Below, in pieces: positions 27,931 through 38,460 of a stretch of 64,000 nucleotides of DNA. Position numbers and translations under genes: made by a program. How positions within the stretch are numbered: the stretch's first letter is position 1; the number at the start of each line of letters is the position of its first letter. Location of the stretch: assembly GCF_001989995.2 (NCBI RefSeq), contig NZ_JAHGUP010000025.1, positions 62,001 to 126,000 on the forward strand, in the 5' to 3' direction. Source of the stretch: Vibrio anguillarum. GTDB taxonomy: Bacteria > Pseudomonadota > Gammaproteobacteria > Enterobacterales > Vibrionaceae. The notes beneath the pieces were generated by a model. That model did no database searches. It had not been told where the DNA came from and saw nothing but the letters and a program-made list of their open reading frames with translations.

Positions 27931-28353
27931 ATGTCCAAATTAATCTTTACGGCATCCACACTACCTGTGTCAAAGAAACTGCATAAGCTGTTAAGTGAGC
28001 AACTCACCGCTCATTTGCTGAGTAATGATGCACTGACCACCAGCCGTTATCTGGTGTTTAACTTTCGCGATAAAACATACAGCGCGGATGAAGGCGGCTT
28101 CCATCCGGTTGAGATGGCGATTTGCCAAACCTCGACAGGAGAATGGAGCATTGAGCACATCACCGACTTTGCTTATATGGGGAACTACTACCCAGAACTA
28201 GAGCGCAACTTAGACTTTGATTTTCGGGTTGGACAGTTCTTTGTGGCCTATCGTGGCTGGCTACCGATGCAAGGTAGTCGTGATGCCAAAGAGCTGTATC
28301 GGCAAATGCACTCAATACAAAATGGATGTGAAAGCGGCGCAACAGGAAGGTAA
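27931..28353 (+). CDS. DUF2787-family protein, left copy 2, altered C-terminus
   Basis: A 140-residue DUF2787 protein with NFRDKTYSADEGGFHPVEMA and ITDFAYMGNYYPELERNLDFDF. It matches the paralogue at 52731-53177 up to about residue 122 (DAKELY). The last 18 residues are then unrelated, whereas the paralogue continues to ...AFDDISLTSAP. The end may have been replaced by a recombination with foreign sequence. It stands 49 bp after the first DUF2787 gene with its own AAGGAGGG site. Confidence 0.68.
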   Translation: MSKLIFTASTLPVSKKLHKLLSEQLTAHLLSNDALTTSRYLVFNFRDKTYSADEGGFHPVEMAICQTSTGEWSIEHITDFAYMGNYYPELERNLDFDFRVGQFFVAYRGWLPMQGSRDAKELYRQMHSIQNGCESGATGR

Positions 28354-28433
28354 GGACATATCGACCATCACAGTTCCTGAAGGCTGTGAAGCCATCACAG
28401 AAAAGTAATACCACCAGCAACGGTAAAAATGAC

Positions 28434-28466
28434 AATGGGGAGCGTGTTGCTCCCCATTCTTTTTTT
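28434..28466 (+). terminator. Terminator after the left radC operon
   Basis: A perfect 10-bp stem AATGGGGAGC / GCTCCCCATT with a 5-nt loop is followed by C and seven T's. A strong intrinsic terminator. Confidence 0.92.
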
Positions 28467-29118
28467 GCTTCTGTACATAAGCTTCCCATCTAAAACACTT
28501 TTGGACATTTATCAGTCGGAGTTAACCCCACATACAAAATCAGTAGCATAATATTTATTTAAACGTAACGCTGGCTCCCCCATTGTTAGAACGCATAAAT
28601 ATTCAAAAAAGCAAGATTCACATAGTATCCTCGTCATTACTCATACCAACCGTCAGCTATCACTTCAGCTTACTCAAGTACAAGCGTGATTGTCGATGAA
28701 CAAAGTTATGTCAATCATTATCGCCAAATTCACCTACTGAGGACTAGTTTTCAATCAAACACCACCTTATTTTACAGAAAGGTTAGTGAGCGTAATAAAC
28801 TGCACTGCATTCCCTTCGCTCACTAGATTCGCTCTTCAATGTTAAGATCGAAAGCAAGATTGAACACCTCGGTGTCGAGATTGACGATGTCTTAAGGATT
28901 TCAGAGAATGGCGAGACGTGAGGAACCATTATTCAATACCCTGAATACGAAAACCACTTTGGTTGGGATTGAGTTAAAGATGAATGCATTGAGACAAACG
29001 AAGAGTCTAATTACCTATCTTAGAGGGACACTGCGTTACACCATGAATTAAGGCACTTGTTTCGGTCCTCTGCAGAAATTAGTTAGAGTAAAATGTTTAC
29101 TTGTCGGAGTATTTCCAT
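28467..29118 (+). other. Degenerate region between the radC module and the aga operon
   Basis: No intact gene is seen. It contains the integrase C-terminal remnant (28838-28921) and, further on, broken frames with an isolated peptide LHHELRHLFRS that I cannot assign. It looks like the remains of an older mobile element that marks the boundary between the defence and sugar parts. Confidence 0.45.
28838..28921 (+). pseudogene. Tyrosine recombinase C-terminal remnant
   Basis: The frame reads VKIESKIEHLGVEIDDVLRISE, then ends at a TGA. This resembles the last segment of a family of phage-type integrases that end in LGHxKxESTVRYLGxEVDDALxISE. The residues between KIES and LGVE appear rearranged, and nothing upstream extends the similarity. 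Only about 28 codons are left. Confidence 0.4.
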
Positions 29119-29886
29119 ATGACCACCACAGCCCAAAGACGTGAAGAGATTCTTCACTACATTCAAAATCACCAGAAAGGCGAAGTTAACCATTTTTCTG
29201 AACTTTATAATGTTTCAGAGGTTACGATTCGCAATGATCTCAATTATCTTGAAAAACAAGGCTGTGTAAAAAGATGCTATGGGGGTGCACTGCTAAATAA
29301 TCAGTTTGCTTTTGAGCGTCCATTGAATGATAAGAAGCAGCTCAACAGTAGTATCAAAGCTAAGCTCGGGGAATACGCTGCATCTCTTATTGCTGATGGC
29401 GATAAAGTCATTCTTGACTCAGGATCGACGACCGAGCAGATTGCTTACCATCTTGACGCTAAGCATGACCTTGTTGTCATGACCAACGGTATCAATATCG
29501 CCTATCACCTTGCCAATAAAACCAATGTCACTGTTATGGTGACTGGTGGCACGATGCGCAAAAATTCCTACTCAGTTCATGGTGTCGGTGGAGAAGACTT
29601 AGTCATTGGCTATCGGTTCAATAAGGTGTTCTTGGGAGTTGATGGGTTTGATAAATTGGCAGGAATTACGACACCTCATCAAGGTGAGGCTGATATTAAC
29701 CGGAAAATGTTAGAGGCTGCTCAAACCGTCATTGCGGTAACAGATTCGTCTAAGTTTGACCATCAAAGCTTTTGTTTGATTGCCCGTCCAGAACAGCTAA
29801 ACATATTAATTACTGATAGCGGTATCCCTCAAAGCTACGTTGAACACCTTACAGCATTGGGTGTTGATGTTCGAATCGTCGCATAA
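29119..29886 (+). CDS. agaR: DeoR-family sugar regulator (AgaR-like), first copy
   Basis: A 255-residue DeoR-type repressor: N-terminal winged HTH (QKGEVNHFSELYNVSEVTIRNDLNYLE) and a C-terminal sugar-phosphate sensor domain with ILDSGSTTEQ, the TNGINIA loop, VTGGTMR and FLGVDGFD. The ATG at 29119, with GGAG ten bases upstream, is preferred over the earlier TTG. It lies 425 bp before a second, clearly related regulator at 30312 and on the same strand as the GalNAc operon, so it likely controls that operon or senses a related sugar phosphate. Confidence 0.85.
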   Translation: MTTTAQRREEILHYIQNHQKGEVNHFSELYNVSEVTIRNDLNYLEKQGCVKRCYGGALLNNQFAFERPLNDKKQLNSSIKAKLGEYAASLIADGDKVILDSGSTTEQIAYHLDAKHDLVVMTNGINIAYHLANKTNVTVMVTGGTMRKNSYSVHGVGGEDLVIGYRFNKVFLGVDGFDKLAGITTPHQGEADINRKMLEAAQTVIAVTDSSKFDHQSFCLIARPEQLNILITDSGIPQSYVEHLTALGVDVRIVA

Positions 29887-29946
29887 TCTAGTTTCTTATT
29901 ATCCCCCTCACAAAGCCATTTTAGAGCTTATAAAGTAGCTTTTTGA

Positions 29947-29972
29947 CCCAGCCAAACCTCGGCTGGTTTATC
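29947..29972 (+). terminator. Weak hairpin after first agaR
   Basis: A short stem CCAGCC / GGCTGG with a 7-nt loop is followed by TTTATCTG. It may end the first agaR transcript; the T-run is poor. Confidence 0.4.
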
Positions 29973-30128
29973 TGTTATTGCGTTATAAAAATTCATTGTT
30001 GTTCCAGTTTGTGATCTCAAGCAGGTTCCATTTTGAAACCTAATCAATTGAGGCAAATTCATTGCTTCTTTCAGTTATTAAATAGTGAAAGTCAGCTTTC
30101 ATGGTACTTGCAAAGTGCAAATTTCGTT

Positions 30129-30158
30129 AAGGAGTGAAAGTTTAACCTTTCACTCCTT
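30129..30158. promoter_or_regulatory. Inverted repeat, possible AgaR operator
   Basis: A perfect 12-bp inverted repeat AAGGAGTGAAAG-N6-CTTTCACTCCTT lies between the two agaR genes. It has no T-run after it, so an operator fits better than a terminator. The GAAAG/CTTTC core recurs several times in this gap, and known enterobacterial AgaR sites are built from TTTCRTTT repeats. Confidence 0.5.
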
Positions 30159-30266
30159 GTCAATCGAAAGGTTTTTTAGGCTTAAAACGAAAGAAAACTG
30201 ACTGTGATCTAGCTTTCACTTTTCCTCAACCCGTCCTGCTTTAATACCAATCAAAAGGAAATCGAA

Positions 30267-30291
30267 ACATTTCATACAGAAAATGAAATGT
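30267..30291. promoter_or_regulatory. Inverted repeat directly upstream of second agaR
   Basis: A perfect 9-bp inverted repeat ACATTTCAT-N7-ATGAAATGT ends 20 bp before the second agaR start and is followed by another GAAAG. Read from the minus strand it gives CTTTCGTTACATTTCATTTTC, close to the enterobacterial AgaR consensus. Likely autoregulation of the agaR2-kbaZ operon. Confidence 0.55.
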
Positions 30292-30311
30292 AACGAAAGA
30301 GGAATTGGTAG

Positions 30312-31088
30312 ATGACCAGTGCAGAACGAAGACAGCAAATCTTGGCATATATATGCAACCATGGTTCAGGAAAAGTGGACGAGTTTGCAGAACAGTACAA
30401 TGTTTCTGCCGTAACTATTCGCCATGACCTGAACTTGCTCGAGAAAGAAGGTTGTGTATTCCGTTGTTATGGTGGAGCAACTCTCAATCCAAACTTTGCA
30501 TTTGATCAGCCTCTTTATCGCAAAGATCAACTCAATCGAAGTGCCAAGCAGTCCATCGCGCAAGCCGCAGCCGAACTCATCAATGATGGTGAGGCGGTGA
30601 TCTTGGACTCAGGTACCACTATCGGTCTCATGCCTCAGTATTTAACTAACAAGCAGCAGCTCGTTGTTATGACCAATGCGCTCAACACCGCTTACCAACT
30701 TAGCAAGTTAGAGAATATCGATCTCCATGTGGTTGGTGGCAGCCTTCGCCGCGCGTCATGTTCACTAACGGGAAATCATGGGGAACAGCAAATTCGCTCC
30801 TACCTTTTTGACAAACTGTTTCTGGGTGTGGACGGATTTGATCTACAGGCTGGCGTGACTACACCGGACACTCAAGAAGCACAAGTCAACCGAGCTATGT
30901 GCGAAGTCGCTCGCCAAGTTATTGCGGTTACGGACTCAAGCAAATTTGGCCGCAAAAGCTTTTGCATGATCCGCGCAGCAAACCAAATCGATGTATTGGT
31001 AACCGATATCAATATTCCCCATGCAACGCACCGAGCGCTTATTGAGATGGGTGTTGAAGTGATTATTGCCGATCAAACAATTAACTAG
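30312..31088 (+). CDS. agaR: DeoR-family repressor of the GalNAc operon (AgaR), second copy
   Basis: A 258-residue AgaR-type repressor with HTH (GKVDEFAEQYNVSAVTIRHDLNLLE), the CYGGATLN turn, ILDSGTT phosphate-binding loop, VVGGSLRR and KLFLGVDGFD. It ends 8 bp before kbaZ, so it is the first gene of the aga operon and probably represses it until GalNAc-6-phosphate or galactosamine-6-phosphate builds up. It is a paralogue of the gene at 29119. Confidence 0.9.
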   Translation: MTSAERRQQILAYICNHGSGKVDEFAEQYNVSAVTIRHDLNLLEKEGCVFRCYGGATLNPNFAFDQPLYRKDQLNRSAKQSIAQAAAELINDGEAVILDSGTTIGLMPQYLTNKQQLVVMTNALNTAYQLSKLENIDLHVVGGSLRRASCSLTGNHGEQQIRSYLFDKLFLGVDGFDLQAGVTTPDTQEAQVNRAMCEVARQVIAVTDSSKFGRKSFCMIRAANQIDVLVTDINIPHATHRALIEMGVEVIIADQTIN

Positions 31089-31096
31089 GAATAAAA

Positions 31097-32404
31097 ATGA
31101 AAGCGTTACTTTCTCTAATTGAACAGCATAAGCAAGGCCAATCAACGGGTATTTACTCTGTTTGCTCAGCGCACCCGCTAGTTCTTGAAGCTGCGATTAA
31201 ACAAGCGGCACAAGCTCAACAACTGGTGCTAATAGAAGCAACATCTAATCAGGTAAATCAGTTTGGTGGCTATACAGGAATGACACCGCAAGATTTTTCC
31301 AGCCATGTACTCTCTTTAGCTGAACGTCTCAATTTCCCAGCGGATAAAGTGGTGTTGGGTGGTGATCACCTTGGCCCAAACTGTTGGCAAAACCTGTCTG
31401 CAAGCCAGGCAATGGAATATTCAGCTCAGATGATTTATGACTACGTTTGTGCTGGTTTTAAGAAAATTCACCTCGACTGCTCTATGCCATGTGCTGATGA
31501 CCAGTTGCCTCTTACTGAAGAACTCATGGCAGAGCGTGCCGCACAGCTGTGTGTGGTTGCGGAACGGGCTTGGAAAAGCGTTGGCGGTGAAGCACCTGTT
31601 TATGTAGTCGGAACGGAAGTACCCACTCCGGGCGGCGCGCTTGAATCGTTGCAGGAAGAGTGCATTGAAGTGACTAAGCCTGAGCAGGCGCTTGCGACAT
31701 TGGATGCTCATCACCAAGCTTTTAGCGACTTAGGCCTTGGCTATGTATGGCCACGCGTCATTGGTCTTGTGGTGCAACCGGGCGTTGAATTTGACCATCA
31801 CAACGTGCACCACTACGAGAGTGGAAAAGCCCAATCACTCAGCCGTATGATTGACAACCAGCCGAACCTCGTCTTTGAAGCACATTCCACTGACTACCAA
31901 AACCCACAGGCTTACCACCAACTTGTACGTGATCACTTTGCGATTTTAAAAGTTGGCCCAGCTTTAACGTTTGCCCTGCGAGAAGCGTTATATGGACTCG
32001 ACCGAGCGGAAAAAGAGTGGTTAGGGACGCACCATGCCTCACACCTGCGAGACACCATCGAGCAAGTGATGCGCGAACAACCTAACTACTGGCGTTCACA
32101 CTACGCCAGCAAAGGCCACCAGCAATTTCTTGATTGTAGCTACAGCTTAAGCGATCGCATTCGCTACTACTGGACTCATCCAGAAGTGAAAGTGGCGCAG
32201 CAGGCTTTATTTGACAACCTAACTGCCAGTCCGTTGCCAGTCACGATCCTTAGCCAATATCTGCCAAATCAGGCTAAGGCCATTTCTCAACAACAAATTA
32301 GAAACCATCCCGCTGACATTGTAATTCACAAGATCATGGAAGTGACTGAGGTCTATTCCGCAGCCTGTTATTCCAATGTAGTAGTTTGCAAGGAGACGAT
32401 GTAA
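31097..32404 (+). CDS. kbaZ: Tagatose-1,6-bisphosphate aldolase non-catalytic subunit KbaZ/GatZ
   Basis: A 435-residue KbaZ/GatZ-family protein, which supports full activity and stability of the KbaY/GatY aldolase. Family features include an opening SVCSAHPLVLEAA, the QVNQFGGYTGMTP segment and GGDHLGPNCW. Its catalytic partner kbaY ends the same operon. Together they split tagatose-1,6-bisphosphate into DHAP and glyceraldehyde-3-phosphate. Confidence 0.93.
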   Translation: MKALLSLIEQHKQGQSTGIYSVCSAHPLVLEAAIKQAAQAQQLVLIEATSNQVNQFGGYTGMTPQDFSSHVLSLAERLNFPADKVVLGGDHLGPNCWQNLSASQAMEYSAQMIYDYVCAGFKKIHLDCSMPCADDQLPLTEELMAERAAQLCVVAERAWKSVGGEAPVYVVGTEVPTPGGALESLQEECIEVTKPEQALATLDAHHQAFSDLGLGYVWPRVIGLVVQPGVEFDHHNVHHYESGKAQSLSRMIDNQPNLVFEAHSTDYQNPQAYHQLVRDHFAILKVGPALTFALREALYGLDRAEKEWLGTHHASHLRDTIEQVMREQPNYWRSHYASKGHQQFLDCSYSLSDRIRYYWTHPEVKVAQQALFDNLTASPLPVTILSQYLPNQAKAISQQQIRNHPADIVIHKIMEVTEVYSAACYSNVVVCKETM

Positions 32405-33561
32405 TGAACCTATTTCTAAGCTACGAACAGCCATGGCTAGAGCAACATAATGGCATTCATACCGCAAAAGAAATTAGCCACCAGCCGCGTCTATGGCGTG
32501 CATTGGCTGATATTTTAGAGCAGCAATATGATGCCGTCAGTGCTTTCTTAAATCCACGGCTAGCTCAACCTAATCTGCGAATCATTTTAACAGGTGCGGG
32601 TACGTCTGCTTTCGTAGGAGACGCTGCGGTTCCGTTTATTCAGGCTGGATTACGCTTCCAAGTCGAATCGATTCCAACCACGGATATTGTCTCGAATCCA
32701 GAACAGTATCTCGATAGCAGCCGACCAACACTATTGGTTTCCTTTGCTCGTTCTGGTAACAGCCCAGAAAGCGTCGCCGCTGTAGCGTTAGTTGACCAGC
32801 TTATTCCTGATTGCCACCACCTCTTTTTAACCTGTAATGGCGAAGGCGCATTGGCTCGTTATGCCGAAAGTGCCGATAACGCTTACTGCTTACTGATGCC
32901 TGAAGGCTCAAACGATAACAGTTTTGCCATGACGTCAAGCTTCACCTGTATGTTGATGTCGGCATTCACCCTATTTAGCGATCAAACGCCTGCACAATGG
33001 CGTGAGCGAATCGAAGCCACAGCCCACTTATGTGACAACAAACTGCAACAGTGGCCGCAAGCCATCAAACAAATAGCTCAGCAGCCTTATGATCGTTTAA
33101 TTGTACTTGGCAGCGGCGGTTTTGCTGGCCTTGCTCGCGAAGCGTCATTGAAATCACTGGAATTGAGCGCTGGCAAAGTGATGACCACCTTTGATTCTTC
33201 GCTGGGTTTCCGCCACGGACCTAAGTTCAGCATCAACGATAACGCGCTGGTGATCCAACTATTTTCTAGCGACGAGTACACCCGTCAGTACGATTTAGAC
33301 CTGTTCAATGAAATCCGTCGCGACAAACAAACACTAGCTCACATCGCGATGTCAGAAAGCGCACTCAATGAAGAGGATGTCTTTGAACTTGGCCAATTGG
33401 GTTTTGGCGATCAATGGCTCTGCTTCCCTTACGTACTGTTCTGTCAAATTTTGGCGTTTGAAAAATCACTCCAGCTGGGTTTTGGCCCTGACAACCCATG
33501 TCCGACTGGTGAAGTAAACCGCGTCGTACAAGGCGTCACCATTTACCCATTGAACAACTAA
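32404..33561 (+). CDS. agaS: Galactosamine-6-phosphate deaminase/isomerase AgaS
   Basis: A 385-residue protein with two SIS sugar-isomerase domains (ILTGAGTSAFVGDAA near 65; IVLGSGGFAGLAREASLKSLELS near 235), the AgaS family. AgaS converts galactosamine-6-phosphate to tagatose-6-phosphate with release of ammonia. The first base of the ATG at 32404 is the last base of kbaZ (TAATG), with GGAG upstream. No separate agaI is present, so AgaS must supply the deaminase step. Confidence 0.92.
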   Translation: MNLFLSYEQPWLEQHNGIHTAKEISHQPRLWRALADILEQQYDAVSAFLNPRLAQPNLRIILTGAGTSAFVGDAAVPFIQAGLRFQVESIPTTDIVSNPEQYLDSSRPTLLVSFARSGNSPESVAAVALVDQLIPDCHHLFLTCNGEGALARYAESADNAYCLLMPEGSNDNSFAMTSSFTCMLMSAFTLFSDQTPAQWRERIEATAHLCDNKLQQWPQAIKQIAQQPYDRLIVLGSGGFAGLAREASLKSLELSAGKVMTTFDSSLGFRHGPKFSINDNALVIQLFSSDEYTRQYDLDLFNEIRRDKQTLAHIAMSESALNEEDVFELGQLGFGDQWLCFPYVLFCQILAFEKSLQLGFGPDNPCPTGEVNRVVQGVTIYPLNN

Positions 33562-33583
33562 CGAATTTTAGAAGGAATTAATC

Positions 33584-34057
33584 ATGCCAAATATCGTATT
33601 AAGTCGCATTGATGAGCGTTTAGTTCATGGCCAAGTCGGCGTGCAGTGGGTCGGTTTTGCTGATGCAAATATTGTGGTCGTCGTCAATGACGAAGTGGCT
33701 GAAGACACCATTCAACAAAACCTGATGGAAATGGTGCTGGCAGATGGCATTGCCATCCGTTTCTGGAACGTGAAAAAGGCCATCGACACCATCCATAAAG
33801 CGTCTGATCGTCAACGAATTCTTCTTGTATGCCGCACACCAAAAGACTTCCGCCAATTGGTCGAAGGTGGCGTACCCATTAGCAATATCAACGTAGGGAA
33901 CATGCACTACGTAGAAGGGAAAAAACAAATTGCCAAAACGGTTTCAGTCGGAACTGAAGACGTGGCGGAATTTGAAAAACTAAAAGCACTAGGAGTGAAA
34001 TGCACCATGCAAGGTGTACCCACTGAAAGTGCCACAGACCTCTTTACTCTTATCTAA
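33584..34057 (+). CDS. agaV: PTS mannose-family EIIB, GalNAc-type
   Basis: A 157-residue EIIB of the mannose-sorbose PTS family, which passes phosphate from EIIA to the incoming sugar. The phosphorylated His is in the opening motif IDERLVHGQVGVQW (His about 15). It leads a B-C-D-A order within the aga operon, so the substrate is most likely N-acetylgalactosamine. A galactosamine specificity (AgaB-like) cannot be excluded. Confidence 0.9.
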   Translation: MPNIVLSRIDERLVHGQVGVQWVGFADANIVVVVNDEVAEDTIQQNLMEMVLADGIAIRFWNVKKAIDTIHKASDRQRILLVCRTPKDFRQLVEGGVPISNINVGNMHYVEGKKQIAKTVSVGTEDVAEFEKLKALGVKCTMQGVPTESATDLFTLI

Positions 34058-34074
34058 TAATAAGGACACCAACC

Positions 34075-34851
34075 ATGGAAATAGGACTCTTACAGGCGTT
34101 GATGCTCGGCATCTTAGCCTTCTTTGCTGGCCTAGATTTATTCAACGGTCTCACTCACTTCCACCGCCCTGTAGTACTTGGGCCGCTTGTCGGTCTAATT
34201 TTAGGCGACTTGCAAACCGGTATCTTAGTCGGTGGTACGCTAGAACTGATTTGGATGGGTCTTGCACCGCTTGCAGGCGCTCAGCCACCAAACGTCATCA
34301 TCGGTACCATCGTCGGTACGGCTTTCGCTATCACCACAAAAGTTGAGCCTAATGTCGCGGTTGGTGTCGCGGTACCTTTTGCGGTCGCTGTGCAAATGGG
34401 TATCACTCTACTCTTCTCGGCAATGTCAGCGGTCATGTCTAAGTGTGATGAGTACGCGCAAGATGCAGATACCAATGGTATTGAACGCGTTAACTACATG
34501 GCATTAGCTGTACTGGGTACTTTCTACTTTTTATGCGCATTCTTACCAGTCTACCTTGGAGCTGAACACGCAGGAAAGATGGTTGAAATCCTACCGAAAG
34601 ATCTTATCGACGGCTTAGGTGTCGCGGGTGGCATCATGCCTGCCATCGGTTTTGCTGTTCTGATGAAGATCATGATGAAAAATTCCTACATCCCGTACTT
34701 CATTCTTGGTTTTGTTGCAGCCGCATGGCTACAACTACCAATCCTAGCGATTGCTGCTGTTGCAACGGCTATGGCAATCATCGACTTTATGCGCAAAACC
34801 GAACCAACACCAGTAACTGCACCCGCTGAGGACTTTGATGATGGAATCTAA
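34075..34851 (+). CDS. agaW: PTS mannose-family EIIC, GalNAc-type
   Basis: A 258-residue membrane component with hydrophobic segments over most of its length and the EIIC hallmarks GPLVGLILGDLQTGILVGG and the LAGAQPPN stretch. It forms the sugar channel with EIID. Its end overlaps the EIID gene by 14 bp. Confidence 0.9.
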   Translation: MEIGLLQALMLGILAFFAGLDLFNGLTHFHRPVVLGPLVGLILGDLQTGILVGGTLELIWMGLAPLAGAQPPNVIIGTIVGTAFAITTKVEPNVAVGVAVPFAVAVQMGITLLFSAMSAVMSKCDEYAQDADTNGIERVNYMALAVLGTFYFLCAFLPVYLGAEHAGKMVEILPKDLIDGLGVAGGIMPAIGFAVLMKIMMKNSYIPYFILGFVAAAWLQLPILAIAAVATAMAIIDFMRKTEPTPVTAPAEDFDDGI

Positions 34852-35725
34852 TGTAAGCAACGAACTCGACCTCCGTAGCCAAAACGCTGATGTGCAACCC
34901 GCTCCAGGTGTGGCTCAAGATGAATATGAAAACAAGGAAATTGGCGCAGAGCTAACCAAAGCGGACATTAACCGCATGGCATGGCGCTCACTACTGCTCC
35001 AAGCATCTTTCAACTACGAACGTATGCAGGCTTCGGGCTGGCTATATGGCTTACTCCCTGCACTGAAAAAGATTCACACTAATAAAGCGGACCTATCTAA
35101 GGCAATGCAAGGTCACATGGGCTTCTTCAATACCCACCCATTCTTGGTGACATTCGTTATGGGTATAGTACTGGCGATGGAACGTTCAAAACAGAACATC
35201 AACAGTATCCAAAGTACCAAGATTGCAGTTGGTGCACCCATGGGTGGTATCGGTGATGCGATGTTCTGGCTAACCCTACTCCCTATCTGTGGTGGTATCG
35301 GTGCTGACCTTGCATTACAAGGCTCAATCATGGGGGCTGTGTTCTTTATCGTACTGTTTAACGTAGTGCACTTTGGTCTTCGTTTTGGTCTGGCACATTA
35401 CGCCTACCGTATGGGTGTTGCTGCTATCCCAGTGATCAAAGCCAACACAAAGAAGGTAGGTCACGCTGCTTCAATGGTCGGTATGACTGTCATCGGCGCG
35501 TTAGTTGCGACCTATGTTCGCCTGTCAACAACAGCGGAAATCACCGCGGGTGACGCGGTGGTAAAACTGCAAGCAGACGTCATCGACAAACTGATGCCTG
35601 CATTCTTACCTCTTGTTTACACCCTGGCAATGTACGCCTTGGTTAAGCGAGGCTGGAGTCCACTCAAACTGATTGGCCTGACTGTCGCTCTGGGTGTTGT
35701 TGGTCGCTTTATGGGCTTCCTATAA
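34838..35725 (+). CDS. agaE: PTS mannose-family EIID, GalNAc-type
   Basis: About 295 residues; EIID family, with the conserved SFNYERMQASGWLYGLLPAL near the start, GHMGFFNTHPF, and GAPMGGIGDAMFW, followed by C-terminal membrane segments. An N-terminal hydrophilic extension of about 40 residues precedes the domain. The start is ATG 34838 or 34841; a TTG three bases earlier is less likely. Confidence 0.9.
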   Translation: MMESNVSNELDLRSQNADVQPAPGVAQDEYENKEIGAELTKADINRMAWRSLLLQASFNYERMQASGWLYGLLPALKKIHTNKADLSKAMQGHMGFFNTHPFLVTFVMGIVLAMERSKQNINSIQSTKIAVGAPMGGIGDAMFWLTLLPICGGIGADLALQGSIMGAVFFIVLFNVVHFGLRFGLAHYAYRMGVAAIPVIKANTKKVGHAASMVGMTVIGALVATYVRLSTTAEITAGDAVVKLQADVIDKLMPAFLPLVYTLAMYALVKRGWSPLKLIGLTVALGVVGRFMGFL

Positions 35726-35783
35726 CACTTGTATCCACAGAATAAACGGGGCTGAGTAATCAGCCTCAATAAGGGTAATTGAA

Positions 35784-36213
35784 ATGATTGCAGTAATTTT
35801 ATCTGGTCACGGTGGCTTCGCTTCAGGCCTAGCAAAAGCAGTGTTCCAAGTCATTGGCGAACAGCCTCAGTTTAAGTTTATCGACTTCCCGGAAGAGGCA
35901 ACCACACCACAGCTTGAAAAAGCGATTCGAGAGGCGATAGAAGAAATAGATTCTGGCGAAGGTATTGTTTTCCTGACTGATTTGCTGGGAGGTACGCCAT
36001 TTCGTACCGCATCACTTCTGAGTCAGGAAAGAGACGATATTGAAGTGGTAACGGGAACCAATATGCAGATGGCAGCGGAAATGTTACTTGAACGAGATGA
36101 ACTCAGTCTGGTCGAGTTTCGCAAGCAAGCTGTTGAATGTGGGTATAGAGGAATCACTTCATTGGCTGCGGAAATAGAACAAAGAGCGCTAATCGCGGAT
36201 ACGGTAGAAGAAT

Positions 36214-36224
<11 letters not shown>
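35784..36224 (+). CDS. agaF: PTS mannose-family EIIA, GalNAc-type
   Basis: A 146-residue cytoplasmic EIIA domain with phosphorylated His in SGHGGFASG (His about 9) and the core FLTDLLGGTPFRTA. It receives phosphate from HPr and passes it to EIIB. Its end overlaps the next gene by 11 bp. Confidence 0.92.
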
Positions 36225-38267
<2,043 letters not shown>

Positions 38268-38310
38268 CTTTTATGTAATTTGGTAAACTCCCCCTATAAC
38301 GTGTTTACCT

Positions 38311-38340
38311 GGGTGCTAGGATTTCTAGCACCCTTTTATT
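38311..38340 (+). terminator. Terminator of the aga operon
   Basis: A perfect 9-bp stem GGGTGCTAG / CTAGCACCC with a 5-nt loop is followed by TTTTATT. Confidence 0.93.
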
Positions 38341-38460
38341 ATTTGGCGTCAGCTAGAGTCCAAGAAAGCATAAATATTATCCCCTTCGTAATAAACTTCA
38401 ATTGAAACATTTGATATATTCATTAATCTTGCTAATAGCGAGGCGCATAATTATGGAAAA

